A stretch of DNA of 64,000 nucleotides from AP-15 sp963795485. GTDB taxonomy: Bacteria; Pseudomonadota; Alphaproteobacteria; ATCC43930; CGMCC-115725. Position 1 is the stretch's first letter. Every line of letters begins with the position of its first letter. Shown piece after piece: positions 48,534 through 58,964 of the stretch. The notes under the pieces are model-generated. The model made no database searches. It saw nothing but the letters and a program-made list of their open reading frames with translations, and was not told the DNA's origin. The translations under genes were made by a program, and so were the position numbers. Location: contig CAWCIL010000039.1 in assembly GCA_963795485.1 (NCBI GenBank), forward strand, positions 434,001-498,000, read 5' to 3'.

Positions 48534-48716
48534 TCAATCAACCGTGCCGGGCTCGCGCTGGAGCCGTTCGAGAAAACACTCGAAATAGGTCCATAGCTCG
48601 GCGGCGACGTCCCGCGCCGCGAGCGGCCTGCCCGGCCCTGCTTTGACCATTTCCTGCTGCTGGCGCGACGCCTCGCAGGCGAGCAGGGCTGCGGCGATCT
48701 TGTTCCCTTGTGACAT
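48534..48716 (-). CDS. Small protein of unknown function
   Basis: 60 residues from ATG 48716: MSQGNKIAAALLACEASRQQ then helical segments with an acidic/aromatic stretch AAELWTYFECFLERLQREP. Predicted mostly alpha-helical and soluble. No family recognised. It lies between two other small genes on the same strand, with spacings of about 70 bases, so cotranscription is likely. Confidence 0.5.
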   Translation of the reverse strand: MSQGNKIAAALLACEASRQQQEMVKAGPGRPLAARDVAAELWTYFECFLERLQREPGTVD

Positions 48717-48785
48717 GGCCGGATCCTCGGGCTGTGGCCGCGAGCGGCCAGCGGCCGTCATGCTCGCCCATGTTCCGGCCGATGG

Positions 48786-48992
48786 CTAGACCGTGCGCGT
48801 CCGGTCGACCACGCGATAGGTCTTCAGCCCCAAGCCGCGCGCCAAATCCTTGGCCCGCTGTTTTGCCTGTTCCTTGTCGTCGACCAGGAAAATCTCGGGC
48901 TGCCCGATGGTGCCGCTGCCCTCCTCCTCGCGTTTGGTCAGGGTCGCGCGAAAGCCCTCGCCGGCCTGCTGGATCGTCAACCGGACGATCAT
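48786..48992 (-). CDS. Small protein of unknown function, beta-rich
   Basis: 68 residues: MIVRLTIQQAGEGFRATLTK, then REEEGSGTIGQPEIFLVDDK and a helix EQAKQRAKDLARGLGLKTYR ending VVDRTRTV. The pattern of short strands followed by a helix and strand resembles small conserved alphaproteobacterial proteins that I cannot name. The ATG at 48992 overlaps the stop of the next upstream gene (ATGA), so the two are translationally coupled. Confidence 0.6.
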   Translation of the reverse strand: MIVRLTIQQAGEGFRATLTKREEEGSGTIGQPEIFLVDDKEQAKQRAKDLARGLGLKTYRVVDRTRTV

Positions 48993-49213
48993 GGCTCGGC
49001 CTTGCCGTCGGCCGCCGCCGCGCCGTTGCGTGCGGTGCGGTTTTTGGACTGCGCGATATGGTCGCGAGCCGCCTGAAGCCACGGCTCGCGCACCACCCGG
49101 CCGCGATGCAGCCAACGCGGCCCGTGCGGATCGCTCGCTTCATAAAGGGATTGCGCCAGTTCCTCGACCGAGCGCCGCGTCTCTGGTTCAGTCCGCGTCT
49201 CTGGTTCAGTCAT
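48989..49213 (-). CDS. Small DUF2934-like protein
   Basis: 74 residues. After a tandem TEPETR-TEPETR start comes VEELAQSLYEASDPHGPRWL and REPWLQAARDHIAQSKN, which resembles DUF2934 (a short helix, then G-W/H, then W-xA-x2-hI). The start of the gene contains a duplicated segment (TCTCTGGTTCAGTCCGCG on the plus strand near 49180-49210). Its stop overlaps the next gene by ATGA. Function unknown. Confidence 0.6.
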   Translation of the reverse strand: MTEPETRTEPETRRSVEELAQSLYEASDPHGPRWLHRGRVVREPWLQAARDHIAQSKNRTARNGAAAADGKAEP

Positions 49214-49274
49214 AGCAAGCCTCGCACCGATTGATCTTGTTTGGGGGACGCTGACGACGCGGCCATCGAGACGG

Positions 49275-49565
49275 TCAGTCCGACAAGCGGGCGAGATCGT
49301 CGAGCACCGCTGCGATCAGCTCCCGGCGGCGGGGATCCTGGGCATCCGGCGTCGCGGCGAAGAGTTGAATGAGATAGCGGGCCTTCGCCGCGGCTTCGGC
49401 CCAGGTTACCGACGGCGCGGCCAAGGCGTAGCGCTCAAATTCCTCTTGGCGGTGCTCCAAGGCAGCCTGATCGACCTGGACCTCGTGCAGGCGCCGGCGA
49501 ATTTCTGTCGATTTCTGCGCCGCCATGCCGCGATGCTCGTCAAGATCGACCGGGCGCTGCGTCAT
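49275..49565 (-). CDS. Small helical protein of unknown function
   Basis: 96 residues from ATG 49565 (MTQRPVDLDEHRGMAAQKST). A GTG at 49622 would add 19 residues, but the ATG start has GGAG ten bases upstream. The protein is predicted nearly all helical with a coiled-coil-like middle (EIRRRLHEVQVDQAALEHRQ-EEFERYAL) and ends WAEAAAKARYLIQLFAATPD...RRRELIAAVLDDLARLSD. No family named. First gene of the small-gene run 48.2-49.6 kb. Confidence 0.6.
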   Translation of the reverse strand: MTQRPVDLDEHRGMAAQKSTEIRRRLHEVQVDQAALEHRQEEFERYALAAPSVTWAEAAAKARYLIQLFAATPDAQDPRRRELIAAVLDDLARLSD

Positions 49566-49679
49566 GCCCAGAGGCTCCGTCGCGCGGCCGGTCGCCCGCT
49601 CCGCCCATTCCGGCGTCTTCACGTCGAGAACTCCATCAGAACGGCGGGTTCCGCCAGTCAGCCAAGAGAGTGATAAAGG

Positions 49680-50160
49680 GCCAGCCCGCTCTAGCCCGTC
49701 GCTCTATATCGGCATTGCAGAGATCAAATTCAATCACTGTGAGCCGCGATTAAGAATTGGGGAAAATCCTCGAAATATCGAATTTCTAATACTGCAGCCG
49801 GCTGTCGCGGGTCCATTATTTATTGAATTGCCATTTGGCCATAGAGCCTGGGGTGTGGCTTGTGTTCCGGCCAGCCATCAGAGGACCCCACCCGATCAAG
49901 GTTCACCAGCCGTCATTCAAAGGCACCGCGGGAGCACATCGGGAGTTTGATAACATTACCCTGATCAACATATGATCGGGAATTTGAACGACCTGGAAAT
50001 TCGATTTCCCATTGTAGTTTGGAATTTACGGCCTATCTAAATGATATGGCGAATTATTGTCGCTATCAACGCTCACATCTGATCCAGAACCTGCGGCTCT
50101 GGAGAGCGGGGGTGCTCCGAGCTGTTTCGAGCAGCATTTGACCGGATAGCCAGGAGGCCT
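49680..50160. other. AT-rich intergenic island
   Basis: About 480 bases with GC near half, against about two thirds for the window, and no convincing coding frame. Features: GATTAAGAATTGGGGAAAATCC, two related inverted elements (GAAATATCGAATTTCT near 49775 and GGAAATTCGATTTCCC near 49996), and an imperfect palindrome CCTGATCAACATATGATCGGG near 49960. Could be an old insertion, an unannotated small RNA locus or a large promoter region for the Sel1 gene. Confidence 0.5.
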
Positions 50161-50163
50161 GCG

Positions 50164-50598
50164 ATGGAAACCAGCACGATGCGGCACCTGCGGCTTGCTG
50201 CCGAAGGCGGCGACGCGGCCGCGCAATTCAATCTCGGCGTCCTCTACGACAGCCGGGTGGACGATAACGGGTATGCCGTCAACGGCAACCGGCCTCAGGC
50301 GCTCAAGTGGCTGTTGGCCGCGGCCGAGCAGGGCTTGCCGCGCGCTCAGAACCGGCTGGCCGAACTCTATGCCGGTGGTCGGGGCAGGGCGGCAAATCAG
50401 GTCAAAGCGTGTGCCTGGTTTCTGCTGGCCTCGACGAGTTCGCACGGCATTCACCGCCAGCATGCCCGGTCCGGATTCGAACGGATCGCCTCGCATTTGA
50501 GCCCGGCGCAGCTCCTGAAGGCCAAGCGGCTGGCGGGGCTGTGGCGGCCGGCAGATCGCAACCAAGTCGCCGCGGCGGCATCGCCGAAGAGCCATTAG
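50164..50598 (+). CDS. Sel1-repeat protein
   Basis: 144 residues with a good CAGGAGGCC site. It contains two to three Sel1-type helical repeats: RHLRLAAEGGDAAAQFNLGV, ALKWLLAAAEQGLPRAQNRL-AELYAGGRGR, and VKACAWFLLASTSS. The C-terminus is basic (KAKRLAGLWRPADRNQ). No signal peptide, so it is probably cytoplasmic. Sel1 proteins act as adaptors in signalling and envelope biogenesis; target unknown. It is followed at 15 bases by a membrane micropeptide, probably in the same transcript. Confidence 0.85.
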   Translation: METSTMRHLRLAAEGGDAAAQFNLGVLYDSRVDDNGYAVNGNRPQALKWLLAAAEQGLPRAQNRLAELYAGGRGRAANQVKACAWFLLASTSSHGIHRQHARSGFERIASHLSPAQLLKAKRLAGLWRPADRNQVAAAASPKSH

Positions 50599-50613
50599 CG
50601 AAGGACCCGCACG

Positions 50614-50703
50614 ATGAAAACCTGGTTTGTCCCCCCGATCGTGGTGCCGGTTTTTGTGATCATGATGGTCGCGGCATTCGCCGCCTACCACGCATTCCAC
50701 TAA
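50614..50703 (+). CDS. 29-residue single-helix membrane micropeptide
   Basis: Encodes MKTWFVPPIVVPVFVIMMVA then AFAAYHAFH and TAA. The upstream GCGAAGGACCC offers a plausible Shine-Dalgarno. It is one membrane helix preceded by a PP kink and an aromatic N-terminus, with a weak His-rich C-terminus. It lies 15 bases after the Sel1 stop. I regard it as real because of its start context and clean hydrophobic pattern, but I cannot name a family. Confidence 0.6.
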   Translation: MKTWFVPPIVVPVFVIMMVAAFAAYHAFH

Positions 50704-50797
50704 TCATGAAGAATTTATGGCCGGGAAATCAAGACTACTTACGTGGCCGCAAACGTTTCCCTGAAGTTTCTGAAATAGACACCATATATAGCCGGCG

Positions 50798-50839
50798 CTA
50801 ATCTTGCAGATCTAATCTTGAAGAGCTAATCTTGCAGAG
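50798..50839. repeat. 14-base tandem repeat, three copies
   Basis: CTAATCTTGCAGAT, CTAATCTTGAAGAG, CTAATCTTGCAGAG in direct tandem. The last copy runs into the GAGGAGC ribosome site of the possible small gene at 50850. The preceding sequence ACACCATATATAGCC is AT-rich, so the repeats may lie in a leader or operator. Confidence 0.8.
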
Positions 50840-50849
50840 GAGCAAACCG

Positions 50850-51047
50850 ATGAGCATCGCGAGCGACGGCAGGACCAGCGGGTTCGGCAAATGGGCCGCC
50901 GCCCGCCGGCCGAAAACGGCCGGTGATGCTGCTGCCGCATCCGAGAAAGCCGGCGGCATCGGCGCGGCGATTGGCGAAGGGAGCGCGACCGCACAAGATC
51001 TGGGCCCGCATCGCCCCTGGCTCGTTCCCGGGGCCGGCAGGCTCTGA
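50850..51047 (+). CDS. Possible small protein of unknown function
   Basis: 65 residues from ATG 50850: MSIASDGRTSGFGKWAAARR, then an Ala/Gly-rich stretch and a Pro/Gly C-terminus. The main support is the AGAGGAGC site eight bases upstream. The sequence has no recognised motif, and another frame is also open across the same bases, so this call is weak. If real, it would be controlled by the 14-base tandem repeats immediately upstream. Confidence 0.3.
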   Translation: MSIASDGRTSGFGKWAAARRPKTAGDAAAASEKAGGIGAAIGEGSATAQDLGPHRPWLVPGAGRL

Positions 51048-51264
51048 CGCCAGTGCGGGCACGGATGAGCTGCGCCAGCCGCCGCGGCAGGTACCGGGTT
51101 GTGCGAGCGGGCCGCAGGGCCTATCTTCATCGATGTCGGCTCCCCGTGGTCGGGCCTGCTGTCGCTGCTCGCGCTCGAGCATCGAACCCGCGCTCCTTAC
51201 CGTGCTGTAGTTTGACCCGTCGCTCGCTTCCGGGCGGCGGCTATTTCGTGTTGGAAGGACGAAT

Positions 51265-51471
51265 ATGTCGATCGGAACCGTGAAGTGGTTCAATCTGCAA
51301 AAAGGTTATGGCTTCATCCAGCCGGAGGACGGCTCGCAGGACGTGTTCGTTCACGTCTCGGCGGTCGAGCGCTCGGGCATCGGCAACCTGCACGAAGGTC
51401 AGAAGCTGACTTTCGAGCTCGAACGCGGCGACCGCGGCAAGACCTCGGCGGTCAATCTGAAGCAGGCCTAG
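51265..51471 (+). CDS. cspA: Cold-shock domain protein
   Basis: 68-residue single cold-shock domain that binds single-stranded RNA or DNA. RNP1 is KGYGFIQPEDG and RNP2 is DVFVHVSAVE, after the standard start MSIGTVKWFNLQKGYG. A GGAAGGAC site precedes the ATG. The preceding 200 bases carry no clear gene and may include a long leader, usual for csp genes. It is followed after about 107 bases by rpsU, an arrangement common in alphaproteobacteria. Confidence 0.95.
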   Translation: MSIGTVKWFNLQKGYGFIQPEDGSQDVFVHVSAVERSGIGNLHEGQKLTFELERGDRGKTSAVNLKQA

Positions 51472-51478
51472 CTCGCCG

Positions 51479-51506
51479 GGGAGTGCCGCTGCCTCGCGGC
51501 GCTCCC
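51479..51506 (+). promoter_or_regulatory. Strong hairpin between cspA and rpsU
   Basis: GGGAGTGCCGC (51479-51489) pairs with GCGGCGCTCCC (51496-51506), with one T-G wobble. There is no T run, so it is more likely an attenuator or mRNA-stability element than a terminator. It lies eight bases after the cspA stop. Confidence 0.65.
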
Positions 51507-51578
51507 TTCCGCCGCCGCTGCTGCCCGCGGCGCCAAAAACAAGCCAAAGGCAAACCCGGTCCAAAGGAATAGTCGCCG

Positions 51579-51782
51579 ATGCAAGTTTTCGTGCGCGACA
51601 ACGACCTCAATTCGGCATTGCGGGTCCTGAAGAAAAAGATGCAGCGCGAGGGCACCTTTCGCGAGATGAAGCGGCGGCGAGCCTATGAGAAGCCGTCGGA
51701 ACGCCGGGTCCGCGAAAAGGCCGAGGCAGTCCGCCGGTACCGCAAACTGATGCGCAAGCGCCTCGAGCGCGAAGGTTATTGA
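51579..51782 (+). CDS. rpsU: 30S ribosomal protein S21
   Basis: 67 residues: MQVFVRDNDLNSALRVLKKK, then MQREGTFREMKRRRAYEKPS and a basic tail RKLMRKRLEREGY, as in alphaproteobacterial S21. The start ATG at 51579 is preceded by AAAGGAATAG. It is followed by convergent coaD. Production from the cspA transcript past the hairpin at 51479 is plausible. Confidence 0.95.
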   Translation: MQVFVRDNDLNSALRVLKKKMQREGTFREMKRRRAYEKPSERRVREKAEAVRRYRKLMRKRLEREGY

Positions 51783-51900
51783 AAAGGCGTCATAGACATT
51801 TCTTTTCCGGATCGGGGCGAAACGCGACCTTCCGGCGTGCGTGTCGCGGTATCCGGCGATCGCCGGGTCCCGGGCGCCGGCATCTGGGCGGGCGGGTGGC

Positions 51901-52439
51901 CTATCCAGCTGCGATCGTGCGGCGAGCGGGCTCGCCGCGGCCGCGGGCGAAGCGGTCGAGCAGGCGCACCGCGACGCGCGGGCTGACGAAATGCGAGATC
52001 TCGCCGCCCAATGCGCCGATCTCCTTGACGAAGCGCGACGAGATGAACTGGTAGCGGTCGGAGGCCATCAGAAAGACGGTCTCGATCTGCGGGTTGAGCC
52101 GCGCGTTCATGCCGGCCATCTGGAACTCGTACTCGAAATCCGAGACCGCCCGCAGGCCGCGGATGATGACCCCGGCCCCGACCGATTCGGCGAAGCTCAT
52201 CAACAGCGTGTCGAACGCGCGCACCTCGATCCGATCGGCGTCGCCATTTTCGAGATGGGCGATCTCGTCGCGCACGATCTCGACCCGCTCGTCGGTCGCA
52301 AACAGCGGCCCCTTGCCGTCATTGCGGGCGACGCCGATGACCAGCCGGTCGACCAGCTTGGCGGCGCGGCGGATGATGTCCGAATGGCCGTTGGTGATCG
52401 GGTCGAAGGTGCCGGGATAGATCCCGACGCGCGGCTGGA

Positions 52440-52443
<4 letters not shown>
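51901..52443 (-). CDS. coaD: Phosphopantetheine adenylyltransferase
   Basis: Fourth enzyme of coenzyme A synthesis: 4'-phosphopantetheine plus ATP gives dephospho-CoA. The 180-residue protein has the T/HxGH motif GIYPGTFDPITNGHSDIIRR, GVIIRGLRAVSDFEYEFQMA and the KMSKS-like ISSRFVKEIGALGG. The ATG at 52443 overlaps the gyrA stop by four bases (ATGA), so translation is coupled. Normal length; the tail is slightly extended and basic. Confidence 0.97.
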
Positions 52444-55284
<2,841 letters not shown>

Positions 55285-55508
55285 GGGATCTCGGATGGAT
55301 GGTGGAAGGCTCGCGCGCGGGGCGGCCGGGCCGCCATGCCGCGCTCACCTAAATATAGGAATTTTCGATCTGATTACCGCATTTCGCAGGTGCGAACAAA
55401 CAATTTGCCGGACCCCGGCTGGTCGCCTTCGGGCGGCCGCGCGTCATTCGCCGGGGAACCCGGCGACGCCCCCGAGAGTTTTCGCTCGGGATAATCGCAA
55501 GCGGGCCG

Positions 55509-55865
55509 ATGGACGACATTTCCGAACTGTGCAACGAGGCTGCGCGGACACCGCTGCACGGAGTATGGGCAAGAGGCGGCCCGGTCTTCTCCCACCTCTC
55601 GGCCGATACGGTCCGGGGCCTGGAGGGCCGAACCATCGCCTCATTCGGCGATGCCGCCTCGCTAGGGATGTGGGCCTTCGCCACCGGCATCTGGACGACC
55701 GGCCTGTTTCAGTCGAACCTCTTGCCGCTGCCGCAGATGGTGCTGCTGTTCCCGTCGTTGCTGATCTATTCGGGCTTGGTGCTGTTCGTCGCCGGGCTGT
55801 TTTTGTTCCGCCGCAACAACAGCTTTCAGCAACCTCAGGGCGGTCGGCCGACGATCGCGCGGTAG
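55509..55865 (+). pseudogene. Truncated GPR1/FUN34/YaaH-family transporter
   Basis: 118 residues that match only the N-terminal half of acetate/succinate channels: FGDAASLGMWAFATGIWTTG, SNLLPLPQMVLLFPSLLIYS and GLVLFVAGLFLFRRNNSFQQ, with the conserved R-x-N-x-F at the end of helix 3. Full proteins have six helices and about 190 to 200 residues; here the frame closes at GGRPTIAR, and no frame downstream continues the family. The 3' end overlaps the convergent GlsB gene by 31 bases, which suggests truncation by deletion rather than an indel. Confidence 0.7.
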
Positions 55866-56080
55866 ACCGCGAGGATCAGCACGGCGCCGACGATCGCGCC
55901 GATAAAGCCCGCACTGCGGCCCGGCGGATACCAGCCGATGCGCTGTCCGAGCCAGGAGGCGAAGATCGCGCCGACGATGCCGAGCAGTGTCGTGACGATA
56001 AAGCCGCCCGGCCCGTGAATGAACAGCTTGGCGATCGCGCCCGCCAGAAACCCGATGATGATGACCCAGAGCCAGTGCAT
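55835..56080 (-). CDS. GlsB/YeaQ/YmgE-family stress-associated membrane protein
   Basis: 81 residues with three short membrane helices: MHWLWVIIIGFLAGAIAKLF, GGFIVTTLLGIVGAIFASWL and GFIGAIVGAVLILAVYRAIV. The glycine-rich family motif AGAIAK...GPGG is present. ATG 56080 follows GGGAGAGG. These transglycosylase-associated proteins are induced by stress in many bacteria; mechanism unknown. I found no EcfG promoter upstream. Confidence 0.92.
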   Translation of the reverse strand: MHWLWVIIIGFLAGAIAKLFIHGPGGFIVTTLLGIVGAIFASWLGQRIGWYPPGRSAGFIGAIVGAVLILAVYRAIVGRPP

Positions 56081-56707
56081 CGCCCTCTCCCTTGCTGCGC
56101 GAACCCGACCGATCCCTTGGCAGGGATAAACCGATCGCTCCGGCCGGCGCAACCGCACGGTTGTTGGCCTTCCCGTTGTCACGGGAGCTTGGCCGGGAGC
56201 GGCGGCACGGCCACGTCGCCGGTCTTCGCTTACCCGGTTCGGCAACCCTGCCGCGCCGCCCACAATCCCACGTCAAAGTTGGAGTGCCGCGCGGCGCCGA
56301 GGGTTTAGCCAAATGGGACCGCCGCGGCTCGAGATCCTAATCCCGATCGGGGCGGCGGGCGGCGATCGACCTGTCACCAGTCGCGACGGATCCCTATGCC
56401 CGTCGGGGATCGAAGACCGGCCCGCGGCGGGCGAATCCGATGCGGTCGGACATGGCCCGTCCCTGGGTTCGCGCGCTCCGGCGCTTGTTCAAACCAGCAA
56501 TGCAACAGGATGACCGTTCAAGGCCGGCAATCGGCGCTCTCGACCGAGGAGCCGATCGCATCGCCGGGCACCGGGCACAACCGCCCGGCTGCGGCAACGT
56601 TGCGAGCGGCATGATGCGCCGCAAGAGGTCTAATCTGACCGTTCCGCGATGGGGCGGCTCGGCAGCGGGTGCCGCCGGCGTTCTGCGATGCAGGGACGGG
56701 AGGTTCG
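56081..56707. other. Long spacer without recognisable genes
   Basis: About 627 bases between the divergent GlsB and SCO genes. It contains a small hairpin CCCGT-TGTC-ACGGG near 56171 and several short open frames without family features. I see no promoter of the EcfG type, no repeat and no RNA gene here. Confidence 0.4.
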
Positions 56708-57421
56708 ATGGCGGCGAGCCGGACACCGCGGGATGCATCCCAGGCCCGCGACCGGTTGCGGCGGAACAACCGGATCGGACAACGCAGCATCGCGCGGCTG
56801 GTTGGCGCCGGACTTGTCCTGATGCTGCTCGCCGGCTGCGACAGCGGCGCCAAATGGCATGCGATCGATGTCTCGGGCAGCCTTCCGGCGCTCGCCTTCA
56901 CGATGACCCGGGCCTCGGACGGCCAACACGTCACCCAGGCCGATTATCGCGGCAAGATCGTGCTGCTCTATTTCGGCTACACCAATTGCCCCGACGTCTG
57001 TCCCGAGACCTTGTCGAACCTGGCCCAGGTGCTGACCCGGATCGGGCCCGACGCGCAACAGGTGCGGGTATTGTTCGTCACCGTCGACCCGAACCGCGAC
57101 ACGCCGCCGGTCCTTGCTGCCTACGTCAAGAACTTCGCGCCGGAAATCGAGGGACTGCGCGGCACCGCCGACCAGCTCGCGGCTCTGGGGCGGCGCTACC
57201 GAGTCGTCTATTCGGTGACTCCGGCGACCAAGGACCACCCCTATGAAGTCACTCACAGCTCGGCGATCTACGTGTTCGGCGCCGCCGGTGCGGCACGCCT
57301 GATCATCGGGTCGCTCAGCTCGACGCATCCGGATATTCCGGGGACAGCCGCCGACCTGAAGCGTCTGGTCGAGGCGAGCCATTCCCCCGGACTGCTCGCC
57401 CGGCTGATGCGGCTGGTCTGA
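56708..57421 (+). CDS. SCO1/SenC-family copper chaperone lipoprotein
   Basis: 237 residues. A GGGAGG site precedes ATG 56708. The lipobox VLMLLAGCDSG predicts attachment to a membrane on the periplasmic side. The thioredoxin fold carries the Cu motif YFGYTNCPDVCPETLSNL (CxxxC) and the distal His in EVTHSSAIYVFG, the complete set of copper ligands. SCO proteins load the CuA site of cytochrome c oxidase. It converges with PCuAC and CtaG-like genes, so this corner is a copper-delivery group. Confidence 0.94.
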   Translation: MAASRTPRDASQARDRLRRNNRIGQRSIARLVGAGLVLMLLAGCDSGAKWHAIDVSGSLPALAFTMTRASDGQHVTQADYRGKIVLLYFGYTNCPDVCPETLSNLAQVLTRIGPDAQQVRVLFVTVDPNRDTPPVLAAYVKNFAPEIEGLRGTADQLAALGRRYRVVYSVTPATKDHPYEVTHSSAIYVFGAAGAARLIIGSLSSTHPDIPGTAADLKRLVEASHSPGLLARLMRLV

Positions 57422-57442
57422 GCCGCCCTCACTTGCCGGAGG

Positions 57443-57888
57443 TTATTTTCCGGCCGCGTTGCGCACCGGAAAGGTCGCGGTCAAGGTCCCGCCATCGGCA
57501 AAGCGCAACGTCACCGACACCGATCGCCCAGGCCGCATCTCGGCCGAGGGCGACATGCACATCAGATGATAGCCGCCGGGCATAAAGCTGACCTTGCCGT
57601 GCGGCGGCACCGCGACGCTCTGCACCATGACCATCCGCTCCTCGCCGTTCTGAGCAGATGCTCCGGTGCAGCATCAGCATGCCGCAGGCGGGCGAGGCGG
57701 CGCCGACCAGGGTGTGCGCGGCGCCGGTCGGGTTCGACAGCGTGAAGTATCCGGCCGCCGGGCAGCGACGGCATGACCAGCCGGAACCACGGGGCGCTCA
57801 GCGCCACCCCGACCTCGGCCGCCTGCGACGCGCCACCGGCCGCCAGCACGGCGCACAGCGCGCAAGCAAACAGCAGGGTCGTGCGCAT
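57443..57888 (-). CDS. PCu(A)C-type periplasmic copper chaperone, two frameshifts
   Basis: About 148 residues. ATG 57888 starts a signal peptide (MRTTLLFACALCAVLAAGGA-SQAAE) and APWFRLVMPSLPGG. After breaks near 57750 and 57650 the pieces GAAHTLVGAASPACGMLMLH, MVMVQSVAVPPHGKVSFMPG and YHLMCMSPSAEMRPGRSVSV rejoin as a normal PCuAC domain, with copper-ligand His in MLMLH and His/Met in GGYHLM. The start lies four bases after the CtaG-like stop, so the two genes are coupled. A hairpin (57435-57454) follows the stop between the convergent genes. Confidence 0.85.
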
Positions 57889-57892
57889 CGGG

Positions 57893-58798
57893 CTAGCGCC
57901 CGGTCCAGCTTTTTGCCAGCGCTCCAAGGGCGCCGCCGTCGGGATCGTTCTCATTCGTTGCTTCCTCGTGCAACCTCAACGCGTTGATCACCAAGAGCAG
58001 CCCGAGGACGCTCATCATCGCCGGTGGGATCCAGATAATGATGCCGCCGATATGCTGGTCGTTGAGCGCGCTGATCGCCGGGAACAGCCGGCCGCACAAA
58101 TCATAGTAGGGATAGAGGTCGCTGCCGGACATCGTGATCACCGCGCCAAGCGCGATTTGCGGGAACATGACCCCGAGCGACAAGGCCGCACGAACGCCGT
58201 AAGACACCCGCGCCGGCGGTTTCGGCCGCGGGTCCAGCACCAAGCACCAGAACAGGACGCCGTCGAGCACCATGCTCCAATTCATCACCGCGTAGAGCCG
58301 CCAATCGATCATCGCCCGGAAATGAACCGGTGGAATTAGCCAGAAATAGAACAGCCCGACAAACAGGAACGCCGCCAGCAAAGGCTGCTGCAATACGCGG
58401 ATGGTGCCGGTGACGGCCGGGCTCTCGATCGCCTGCCGCACCCGGCGCGGCATGCCGCGCCTGATCGTGGCGCCGGCACCGCCGAGCGCCACCAGGAACG
58501 GCCCCAAATGGTGCATCACGACATGCTGGATGCGGTTCAGAAAGAACATGTGCTGCGACCAGTAGTCGAACCGGGTCTGCAGCACCGCATAGATCGCGGC
58601 GACGCCGATCAGAAAGGCGACGCGCCGCCAGACCGCCGGCCGCTCGGCCGCCGGGGCCGATGCGAGGCCGCGACAGAACCACAGCAGCACCAGCGCCGTC
58701 GCCAGAAATTCGGGCGGGGAGAAATCCCATGGCATCCAGAACGGCATCAGCGCCGGGTGGCTCGCCGACAGCCACCAGAGGAGGCCGCCCAGCGCCAC
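57893..58798 (-). CDS. Cytochrome c oxidase assembly protein of the CtaG/caa3 type
   Basis: 301-residue membrane protein with about seven helices. The family motifs are seen: PPEFLATALVLLWFCRGLAS, FDYWSQHMFFLNRIQHVVMH (QHM...HxxxHH region), FLVALGGAGATIRR, AVMNWSMVLDGVLFWCLVLD and DQHIGGIIIWIPPAMMSVLG. Members of this caa3_CtaG family are needed for oxidase copper-site assembly. It is a different family from Cox11, which is also called CtaG, so I give no symbol. Start GTG 58798; the true start may be slightly upstream. Confidence 0.88.
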   Translation of the reverse strand: MALGGLLWWLSASHPALMPFWMPWDFSPPEFLATALVLLWFCRGLASAPAAERPAVWRRVAFLIGVAAIYAVLQTRFDYWSQHMFFLNRIQHVVMHHLGPFLVALGGAGATIRRGMPRRVRQAIESPAVTGTIRVLQQPLLAAFLFVGLFYFWLIPPVHFRAMIDWRLYAVMNWSMVLDGVLFWCLVLDPRPKPPARVSYGVRAALSLGVMFPQIALGAVITMSGSDLYPYYDLCGRLFPAISALNDQHIGGIIIWIPPAMMSVLGLLLVINALRLHEEATNENDPDGGALGALAKSWTGR

Positions 58799-58964
58799 GA
58801 TAGCCGCATGGGCGGCGCGCCCGGTCCCTTCGCGTCGCCGGCAAGGCAGGGAAGCCCCGTGCCCGCACCCGTTCCATCGGACAGCAGCTAGACGCGCATG
58901 CCCGTTTTGTCAAAGCGCGAATGGGCGCGGTACGCGTCTCCCGTGGATCGGCGCGCGGCGCACC

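Noticed and set aside
48989..49213. Frameshift in the small DUF2934-like gene because of the duplicated start
   Set aside because: The duplication (TEPETR twice) keeps the frame and the stop overlaps the next gene cleanly.
50798..50839. CRISPR or phage attachment site
   Set aside because: Direct 14-base tandem repeats without spacers and without an integrase gene nearby.
56081..56707. Short open frames in the spacer before the SCO gene
   Set aside because: Several overlap each other on both strands, and none has a good ribosome site or a family feature.
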